From Actinomycetota bacterium (GTDB lineage Bacteria > Actinomycetota > Actinomycetes > S36-B12), in NCBI GenBank assembly GCA_010029945.1, contig RGQW01000021.1:1-16103 (forward strand): a stretch of DNA of 16,103 bases, read 5' to 3'. The notes under the pieces were generated by a model. That model saw nothing but the letters and a program-made list of their open reading frames with translations. It was not told where the DNA came from and did not search any database. Of the stretch, positions 1 to 5,610 are shown piece after piece. The first letter of the stretch is position 1; every line of letters starts with the position of its first letter. A program made the position numbers and the translations under genes.

Positions 1-159
1 GATCGATACGACCTGAATGTCCCGAGCGTGTATGAACCGGTCGAAGGATCCTGGTTGTCCTGCATCGATCACCACGACAGTTTCGGCGAACGTTGCAGCG
101 CTGTCCGCTGTTCCCATCGAAGCGCTGATGGAGTGCGGTGCCGATGCACCTGATGACAT
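1..159 (-). pseudogene. vapC-like PIN toxin remnant, 5'-truncated, running off the window edge
   Basis: Read on the minus strand, this stretch encodes a peptide matching the middle of the intact VapC at 4282-4674. From about base 105 down to base 1, 23 of 34 residues are identical, including the blocks AATFAE, VVIDA and QPGSFDRF. The conserved PIN glutamate (FAE) is present. The N-terminal PIN strand with the first catalytic Asp (VDSS in the intact copy) is absent: upstream the frame reads unrelated residues back to the putA stop codon at 175-177, with which it is in frame. Possible starts are ATG at 157-159 or 115-117. The C-terminal half lies outside the window. I infer a decayed toxin fragment; a divergent short gene cannot be excluded. 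No antitoxin gene is visible upstream, where putA sits instead. Confidence 0.6.
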
Positions 160-174
160 CTCCGATCTGCTGAC

Positions 175-3100
175 CTAGCGCATCAATCGTCCGTACCGGT
201 GCATCGTTTGTGATAGCGCTTGCTCCTTGACGAAGCGCAGTAGGTCCAAGCGTCCAACGCCGGTGACGATTGATTCATCGACCGTCACGCCAGTGGTGTG
301 TGCAGCCTTGAGGACGTCGTCGTTGATCTTGGTGAGGAGTCGCAAGCGGGCTTCGCCAGTCTGAGCAGACAACCGAGTTGCGAGCTGGTCGTCGGTTTCC
401 CTCGCAGGGGTGCTGAACTCAATCGGAACACCAGTGATCGCTGCGGCGGTGCGCAGGAGGTGCGCCTCGGTGGTGTCATCGGTGTCGATCCGAACGATCA
501 CCATATCCAGTGGGTGGTAACGCAGCACGTTGCTCTCACACGCGAGCCCACTCGGATCATGCTCAAGGGTGAAGTAGTTATTCCATGCGCTCTGGTAGTC
601 GGCGATTGCTGAGTCAGCAACACAATCTCGCGTGTCCGCGGATCCACCTGTGCAGGTGTGCCAGGTGCCGTAGGAGTGCAGGTGATCGGGGCCACCGGGC
701 TTGGTCCCCGAGCCAACCGAACTGCGCTTCCAGCCGCCGAACGGTTGACGACGCACGATCGCACCGGTGATGTGTCGGTTGATGTACGCATTGCCGACCT
801 GCACGTTCTCGCGCCAGAAGTCAATCTCCTTGGGATCCAGTGACTGGATGCCTCCGGTGAGTCCGTAGATCGGCGCGTTTTGAAGTTCGATCGCATGCGT
901 GAGGTCATCTGCGCGCATGAGGCCGAGTACAGGACCGAAGCACTCGGTGAGGTGGAACCATGATCCCGGCTCCACGTCCTTGCGCACACCGGGTGTCCAG
1001 GTGTTCTCGTCGATCTGCTGCGGTTCAACCAACCAGGTTTCACCGTGCTCGAGGCTGGTGAGCGCGCGCTCAAGAGGTCCGCGGGCCGGAGCAATGAGCG
1101 GCCCCATGATCGTGGACAAATCGGTGGCGGAGCCGACCTTCAGGCTGCGGACTGCATCGGTGAGGCGAGTGTGGAAGGACGGATCGTCGTAGACGCTGGC
1201 CTCGATGATCGCCAGGCTCGCGGCTGAGCACTTCTGGCCGGCGTGGCCGAAGGAGCTCTTCACTAAGTCCTTGATCGCCTGATCGATGTCCGCGGCGGCG
1301 GTGATAACCATGGCGTTCTTGCCGCTGGTTTCGGCGTTCATCCGGATGGTGGGCTTCCACGAGGTGAACAGGTCGGCTGTTTCCAGCGACCCGGTGAGCA
1401 TGACGAGATCGACGTCGTCATGCGTGATGAGGTGCTGACCCACCTCGTTGTCCGGGGTGCAGGCCAGTTGAACAAGATCCTCCGGGACTCCGGCGCGATG
1501 CAGCGAATCGATGAGTAGTGCACCGACCTCGCGAGCCTCCGGGGCGGGCTTGAGGATCGCGCCGCCGCCGGCTGCGATCGCGTGGACCAGGCCGCTGAGC
1601 GGGATGGCGTAGGGGAAGTTCCATGGACCGGCCACGACGGTGACTGGGTGTGGGGTCCACTGCAAACCCTGCTTTTCGTACTCCTCGTGCTGAAGCGTGA
1701 GATGTGCGGCGTAGGTCACGAAGTCGATGCCCTCGCTGATCTCCGGATCAGACTCGCGCACGGTCTTGCCCATGAAGTGCGCTTCGGCGGCGATCGCCTC
1801 GCCGCGACGCTCCTCAAGCACGTCGGCCACCTGGGCGAGGATCGTGCGACGGGTGGCCCAACTGGTGGCGGCCCATTCGGCTTGCGCGGTCCTTGCGAGC
1901 TCGATGGCGTCGTCGATTTTGGCAATGGATTCCACGAGTGGCGGGTTGATGGGCTGGTAACTGTTCAAGTGGCGGTGCAGCCACTCGCGATTGGCGGGGA
2001 CGGTGAAGTCGGTGTCCGCAACGTTCTCGAAGGACCCATCGACTGGGAAACGTGGGTGTGACTCACTGCGATCTTGATCGCGACGAGTCTTGCTGGTGAC
2101 GGTGTGACGCCCGGCGACCGAGGCGCGGAAACGCTCGGCTTGTTCGCGCCACTCGGGGCTTCCGGGTGTGATGTCGAACAGTGCGCGCAGAAAGTTCTCC
2201 GGTGAAGAGTTCTCATCCAGCCGACGAGACAGGTAGGCAATGGATGCGTCTCGTTCATCCTCGCTGACGATTGGGGAGTAAAGCAGCAGCGAGCCCGCAT
2301 CGTTTCGCACCGCGCGCGATTGCGGTAGCGCCATGCCTTCGAGCATCTCGATCTCGACGCGGTCGTGGGCGTTTAGTTCGTCTCGAAGGGTGAGCGCCCA
2401 GGCGACCTCAAACAGGTTGTGGCTGGCTACTCCGATGCGTAGAGCACCAGGGGTTGCATTCCGTAGCGCATACTCGAGCATTGCCTTGTAGCTGGCGTCA
2501 ACGTCCGCCTTCGTTGGGTAGGGCGCGGGTTGCCAGTCGTGCAGTTCGGCTTCCACAACTTCCATTGCAAGGTTTGCACCCTTGACCAGACGCACCTTTA
2601 TCCCCGTACCGGTGCGCGCGTAGCGAACGTTTGCCCAGTCAACGAGCGTGCGCAGCGCTGCATGCGAATCGGGAATGTAGGCCTGGAGCACGATGCCGGC
2701 TTCGAGGTCATCAAACTCCGTACGATCGAGAATGCGCATGAACGAATTCAGACTCAACTCCAGATCGCGGAACTCCTCCATATCCAGGTTGACGAAAGTT
2801 CGCGGTTGAGCATCACGAGCGGCGCGGTAAAGCTCGATGAGTTGTTCTTCAACACGCGCGAGGGAGTCCTTCTCGGCAAGGATGTCGAGATTGGCGCAGA
2901 TAGCGGAAATCTTGACGGAGACGTAGTCAACGTCCGGGCGCCGGATGCGACCGACGACTGTGTCGCAACGGGCGATCGCCTCGTCGTTACCGAGAATCGC
3001 TTCGCCGAGGACATTCACGTTTATGCGAAAGCCCTCACCGGTACGGCGGTTGACGTACTGGGAAAAATTCGGTTCCTCGGAAGCGAGGATGACATCAGCG

Positions 3101-3498
3101 GTGTCCTTGGAGATGCGCCAGTCGACCGCCTTCTCGGTGATCGCCGGGATAGCAGGGGCGACCTTGCCGAGGCTTGCCAGGCCCAGCCGGTCGAAGGCGC
3201 CGAGCGAGGGGGGAACACCTTCTACGGTGAGATCGTGCAAACGCTCGGCAGAGCGCTTGGGATCACGGATGCGCAGCACCTGGTCGGTGAGGTCGAGCAG
3301 CAGGTCGCGGCCGGCATCGTCGGCAAGCAATCGGGCAAGCCGCTTAGATGCGTTCGCCTCCTTGCGTGAGGTGTCCTGCAGAGATGCCTGAAGGAGGGCT
3401 AGTGCCCGGGCTTCGGTCTTGGCCATGAGGTACTCGTCCGCGGGCAATGCGAGCTGTTCGGTTGCGGCGTTCGAAGGTTCGATCGTGGCCGCGCCCAT
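175..3498 (-). CDS. putA: Bifunctional proline dehydrogenase / L-glutamate gamma-semialdehyde dehydrogenase (PutA)
   Basis: This 1107-residue protein oxidises proline to P5C with FAD, then glutamate semialdehyde to glutamate with NAD. Residues about 90-445 form the proline dehydrogenase barrel, with conserved stretches such as VRLVKGAN (302-309) and EMLEGMALPQSR (384-395). Residues about 500-945 form the aldehyde dehydrogenase: PWNFPY (625-630), ILKPAPEA (648-655), general base Glu723 in NAETSGKN, nucleophile Cys757 in GQKCSA, ECFGPV (852-857) and QPFGGWKRS. There is no N-terminal ribbon-helix-helix, so it is not the self-regulating enterobacterial form. About 160 C-terminal residues follow, ending in EQALSQTMHRYGRL, as in other long actinobacterial PutAs. 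The start is the only ATG compatible with full length; no clear Shine-Dalgarno sequence precedes it. The gene is divergent from a PAS-AraC regulator, the likely controller. There are no internal stops or missing catalytic residues. Confidence 0.96.
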   Translation of the reverse strand: MGAATIEPSNAATEQLALPADEYLMAKTEARALALLQASLQDTSRKEANASKRLARLLADDAGRDLLLDLTDQVLRIRDPKRSAERLHDLTVEGVPPSLGAFDRLGLASLGKVAPAIPAITEKAVDWRISKDTADVILASEEPNFSQYVNRRTGEGFRINVNVLGEAILGNDEAIARCDTVVGRIRRPDVDYVSVKISAICANLDILAEKDSLARVEEQLIELYRAARDAQPRTFVNLDMEEFRDLELSLNSFMRILDRTEFDDLEAGIVLQAYIPDSHAALRTLVDWANVRYARTGTGIKVRLVKGANLAMEVVEAELHDWQPAPYPTKADVDASYKAMLEYALRNATPGALRIGVASHNLFEVAWALTLRDELNAHDRVEIEMLEGMALPQSRAVRNDAGSLLLYSPIVSEDERDASIAYLSRRLDENSSPENFLRALFDITPGSPEWREQAERFRASVAGRHTVTSKTRRDQDRSESHPRFPVDGSFENVADTDFTVPANREWLHRHLNSYQPINPPLVESIAKIDDAIELARTAQAEWAATSWATRRTILAQVADVLEERRGEAIAAEAHFMGKTVRESDPEISEGIDFVTYAAHLTLQHEEYEKQGLQWTPHPVTVVAGPWNFPYAIPLSGLVHAIAAGGGAILKPAPEAREVGALLIDSLHRAGVPEDLVQLACTPDNEVGQHLITHDDVDLVMLTGSLETADLFTSWKPTIRMNAETSGKNAMVITAAADIDQAIKDLVKSSFGHAGQKCSAASLAIIEASVYDDPSFHTRLTDAVRSLKVGSATDLSTIMGPLIAPARGPLERALTSLEHGETWLVEPQQIDENTWTPGVRKDVEPGSWFHLTECFGPVLGLMRADDLTHAIELQNAPIYGLTGGIQSLDPKEIDFWRENVQVGNAYINRHITGAIVRRQPFGGWKRSSVGSGTKPGGPDHLHSYGTWHTCTGGSADTRDCVADSAIADYQSAWNNYFTLEHDPSGLACESNVLRYHPLDMVIVRIDTDDTTEAHLLRTAAAITGVPIEFSTPARETDDQLATRLSAQTGEARLRLLTKINDDVLKAAHTTGVTVDESIVTGVGRLDLLRFVKEQALSQTMHRYGRLMR

Positions 3499-3549
3499 GA
3501 GGCAAGAGTTCTGGGTGTCGGGCCTACTGTCTTGTGCCAGAGTAGACTC

Positions 3550-4323
3550 GTGGCTGTCGAATTAGTACAAAAGCGGATCCCCGATCAGGTGCTGCGTCCG
3601 TTCACCGAATTGGTGGCCGGGATCCCCCAGGTCATGGCTTCGGCCAAAGGTGTGGATGGCCGGTATGTGTTCGTCAATGCGGGTTTCTGCGACCGGATGG
3701 GGCTGACCGCCGATCGGATCGTGGGCCACCGCGTTCACGAGTTCTTCCCCGAGGAGATGGCCGACTCATATGCTGCCCAAGATGCCGAAGTAATCAAGTC
3801 CGGTCAGCCGCTGCGTGGACATTTGGAACTGATCGTGCGCGCGGACGGTTCCATGGGTTGGTACGTCACCAACAAGTCGGCTCTACGTGGGCTTCCAGGA
3901 GACGGGGACGTCGTCGTTGGTGTGGCCGTGCTGTCCATTGACCTGCAATCGCAGGTGAACAGCGCGCACGCGGGACTCGCAAGCGTGATCGCCGCTGTTC
4001 GGCACGACATCCATCATGGATGGCGCGTAGCCGAGATGGCGCTCGTCGCCGGATTATCGAGCACCCAACTTGAGCGGCTATGCCGACGTACTCTCGGCAT
4101 TCCGCCGCAGAAACTCTTGCAACGGCTCCGACTAGAACATGCGGTGCACTTAATCACCACGACCCAACTGTCCATGGGTGACATCTCCGCCGAATGCGGC
4201 TTCTATGACCAGGCGTCATTCACTCGTCAGTTTCGGTCGACTCTGGGGCTAACCCCTGGCGCGTATCGGCGGACGGCCAGGTCACCTGCCTCTGGCGTCG
4301 ATTCTCGGCACGTCGGTGTGTAG
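3550..4323 (+). CDS. PAS domain-containing AraC-family transcriptional regulator, probable putA regulator
   Basis: The product has an N-terminal PAS sensor of about 100 residues (IPQVMASAKGVDGRYVFVNA onward, with FFPEE and the typical RADGSMGWY strand). A C-terminal AraC double helix-turn-helix follows, with both recognition regions visible: VAEMALVAGLSSTQLERLCRRTLGI, and ISAECGFYDQASFTRQFRSTLGLTPGAYRR, the usual AraC signature. It is probably a cytoplasmic ligand- or redox-sensing activator; the PAS ligand is unknown. The start is uncertain: GTG at 3550 is used here, and an in-frame TTG at 3532 would add six residues. Neither has a good ribosome site. It is divergent from putA with only 33-51 bp between them, so the promoters must overlap, which suggests it regulates putA (inference). 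Its last 42 bp overlap the 3' end of vapC on the other strand. Confidence 0.88.
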   Translation: MAVELVQKRIPDQVLRPFTELVAGIPQVMASAKGVDGRYVFVNAGFCDRMGLTADRIVGHRVHEFFPEEMADSYAAQDAEVIKSGQPLRGHLELIVRADGSMGWYVTNKSALRGLPGDGDVVVGVAVLSIDLQSQVNSAHAGLASVIAAVRHDIHHGWRVAEMALVAGLSSTQLERLCRRTLGIPPQKLLQRLRLEHAVHLITTTQLSMGDISAECGFYDQASFTRQFRSTLGLTPGAYRRTARSPASGVDSRHVGV

Positions 4324-4674
4324 GAAATCTTCTCCCTTGAAGAGCAGCGGTTGTTCGAGCGCCACCGCGGTTGCGTAGCTCAGGCAGTCACCAAAATTCA
4401 ATTGCGCTTGGTGTCCGGATCCTTTCCCAAACTGTCGGTAGGCCTCACGAGCGATGTTGGCTTGTTCGATGTCGAACGGAACGACCTCAACGTCGAGGGC
4501 GTTCACGAACCGATCGAAGGATCCGGGTTGTCGAGCGTCGATCACTACGCCAGCTTCGGCGAACGTGGCGGCGCCGACGGTGAGTGGTCTGGTGTCTAGG
4601 AGAAGTTCGAGAAAGGACTCGGCGTCGGGCTCACCCAAACAGATCGCGGCGATGACGGAGGAGTCGACAATCAC
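4282..4674 (-). CDS. vapC: Type II toxin VapC, PIN-domain ribonuclease
   Basis: This 130-residue PIN-domain protein is of normal VapC length. The acidic metal-binding residues are all present: Asp4 in MIVDSS, Glu40 in TFAEAG, Asp96 in NFGDCLSYATA and Asp116 in KGEDF. The family cleaves RNA, usually tRNA or rRNA, when freed from its antitoxin; the target here cannot be told. The start is GTG (4672-4674), overlapping the vapB stop codon as GTGA, so translation is coupled to the antitoxin. Its 3' end overlaps the convergent AraC regulator gene by 42 bp. A diverged partial copy lies at 1-105. The toxin looks intact and probably active. Confidence 0.93.
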   Translation of the reverse strand: MIVDSSVIAAICLGEPDAESFLELLLDTRPLTVGAATFAEAGVVIDARQPGSFDRFVNALDVEVVPFDIEQANIAREAYRQFGKGSGHQAQLNFGDCLSYATAVALEQPLLFKGEDFLHTDVPRIDARGR

Positions 4675-4916
4675 CGGGGAAGACCTGTGTGCTTGTCGTA
4701 CAGGTCGGCGAAGACATCACCGTCGGCCGGGGCTCGCGACGATCGCGCGGCGGCGATCAGGCCACGCAGAACATCTTCCGTGACGGTGCGTTGGCGATGA
4801 CGCTCGGCGAGAGCATCTCGAAGGGCCTGTGTCACGGCGCCGGTCATCGTTGTGCCCTCCACCGCGGCGAGTTCGGCTGCCAGGCGGTGGGCTTCTGGGT
4901 CTTTAATGTTGAGCAC
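4671..4916 (-). CDS. vapB: Type II antitoxin VapB
   Basis: This 81-residue protein opens MLNIKDPEAHRLAAELAAVEGTTMTGAVTQALRDAL, the ribbon-helix-helix pattern of the Rv0623-type (PSK) VapB family: a short beta strand and two helices that dimerise and bind DNA. The C-terminal part (about 45-81, ending DVFADLYDKHTGLPR) should wrap the VapC active site. It starts at GTG (4914-4916). A TACACT box lies 7 nt upstream and there is no Shine-Dalgarno sequence, so the mRNA is probably leaderless. An inverted repeat over the promoter is the likely autorepression site. It is the first gene of the vapBC operon and overlaps vapC by 4 bp. Confidence 0.92.
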   Translation of the reverse strand: MLNIKDPEAHRLAAELAAVEGTTMTGAVTQALRDALAERHRQRTVTEDVLRGLIAAARSSRAPADGDVFADLYDKHTGLPR

Positions 4917-4923
4917 AGTGACA

Positions 4924-4951
4924 AGTGTAGACAGTCAAGCAAAATTGTCTA
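4924..4951 (-). promoter_or_regulatory. Predicted vapBC promoter (leaderless)
   Basis: On the minus strand a -35-like TAGACA (4951-4946; one mismatch to TTGACA) is followed after 16 nt by a -10-like TACACT (4929-4924). The GTG start of vapB begins 7 nt further on, where transcription should start. This predicts a leaderless transcript, common in actinobacteria. No Shine-Dalgarno sequence competes with this reading. Confidence 0.55.
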
Positions 4952-4952
4952 C
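4927..4952. promoter_or_regulatory. Inverted repeat GTAGACA-N12-TGTCTAC, candidate VapBC operator
   Basis: The half-sites at 4927-4933 and 4946-4952 form a perfect 7-bp inverted repeat with a 12-nt AT-rich spacer. It overlaps both the -35 and -10 boxes of the predicted vapBC promoter. VapB ribbon-helix-helix proteins generally autorepress by binding such palindromes together with VapC, so this is the obvious operator. Binding is inferred, not shown. Confidence 0.6.
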
Positions 4953-4955
4953 CTG

Positions 4956-4964
4956 TTATCCACA
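4956..4964 (+). promoter_or_regulatory. Consensus DnaA-box sequence TTATCCACA in the vapB-dcd gap
   Basis: The nonamer matches the strict bacterial DnaA box exactly. It sits within a 5-bp inverted repeat (CCTGT at 4952-4956, ACAGG at 4962-4966). It lies 58 bp upstream of dcd and next to the vapBC operator. It is a single site with no cluster, so it is not an origin. It could be chance or a regulatory DnaA site. Confidence 0.3.
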
Positions 4965-5009
4965 GGTGTGGGTGGCCGAGGTTCGTTCCCTGTCTGTTTC
5001 TGGGGCGAG

Positions 5010-5015
5010 TAGCCT
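5010..5015 (+). promoter_or_regulatory. Predicted -10 box of a leaderless dcd transcript
   Basis: TAGCCT fits the TANNNT pattern of actinobacterial -10 boxes and ends 6 nt before the GTG start of dcd. There is no Shine-Dalgarno sequence in the 20 nt upstream and no convincing -35 box. This fits a leaderless mRNA. Confidence 0.4.
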
Positions 5016-5021
5016 CACCCC

Positions 5022-5597
5022 GTGCTTCTGAGTGACCGGGACATCAAGGCAGAGGTCGCCGCCGACAGGGTGCAGATCGACCCCTACGACGAGGGGATGA
5101 TCCAGCCGTCCAGTATTGACGTGCGGCTGGACCGCTGGTTCCGGGTCTTCGAGAACCACAAGTACCCGCACATTGATCCGAGCGTCGAGCAGCCAGACCT
5201 GACCCGGCTGATCGAGCCCGAAGGTGATGAGCCATTCATCTTGCACCCCGGCGAGTTTGTGCTCGGGTCAACTTTCGAGGTGGTGACGCTCCCCGATGAC
5301 GTCGCCGGACGCCTCGAAGGAAAGTCATCGTTGGGGCGCCTGGGTTTGCTCACTCACTCGACGGCGGGATTCATCGATCCAGGTTTCTCCGGTCACGTGA
5401 CGCTTGAGCTGTCGAACGTGGCAACCCTTCCGATCACGCTGTACCCGGGCATGAAGATCGGACAGTTGTGTTTGTTCCGACTGTCGTCACCGGCTGAGCA
5501 TCCGTATGGATCCGAGAAGTACGGGTCTCGCTATCAAGGTCAGCGCGGACCGACACCGTCACGTTCGTTCGCAAACTTTCACCGCACGCAGGTCTGA
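5022..5597 (+). CDS. dcd: dCTP deaminase, probably bifunctional dCTP deaminase/dUTPase
   Basis: This 191-residue protein converts dCTP to dUTP. In the mycobacterial type it also hydrolyses dUTP to dUMP plus pyrophosphate, feeding thymidylate synthesis and keeping uracil out of DNA. The core GRLEGKSSLGRLGLLTHSTAGFID is nearly the same as in the M. tuberculosis bifunctional enzyme (from memory). It carries the catalytic Ser102, Arg106 and Glu129 (in VTLELSN) at the expected positions. The C-terminal QGQRGPTPSRS motif that closes over the nucleotide is present. The start is GTG with a leaderless-type -10 box upstream. It converges on the iron-sulfur oxidoreductase gene with 13 bp between stop codons and no clear terminator hairpin between them. 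Confidence 0.96.
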   Translation: MLLSDRDIKAEVAADRVQIDPYDEGMIQPSSIDVRLDRWFRVFENHKYPHIDPSVEQPDLTRLIEPEGDEPFILHPGEFVLGSTFEVVTLPDDVAGRLEGKSSLGRLGLLTHSTAGFIDPGFSGHVTLELSNVATLPITLYPGMKIGQLCLFRLSSPAEHPYGSEKYGSRYQGQRGPTPSRSFANFHRTQV

Positions 5598-5610
5598 CGA
5601 ACTTTCGCGC

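Noticed and set aside
2530..3369. Long open frame (279 codons) on the plus strand inside putA
   Set aside because: It is antisense to the strongly conserved proline dehydrogenase domain, shows no recognisable protein motif, and is explained by high-GC codon bias.
4956..4964. Replication origin
   Set aside because: Only one DnaA box is seen, with no AT-rich unwinding region and no dnaA, dnaN, parA or rpmH gene nearby.
5598..5610. Terminator between dcd and the Fe-S oxidoreductase gene
   Set aside because: The 13-bp gap and its flanks hold only a direct repeat (AACTTTC) and a 4-bp stem, too weak to call.
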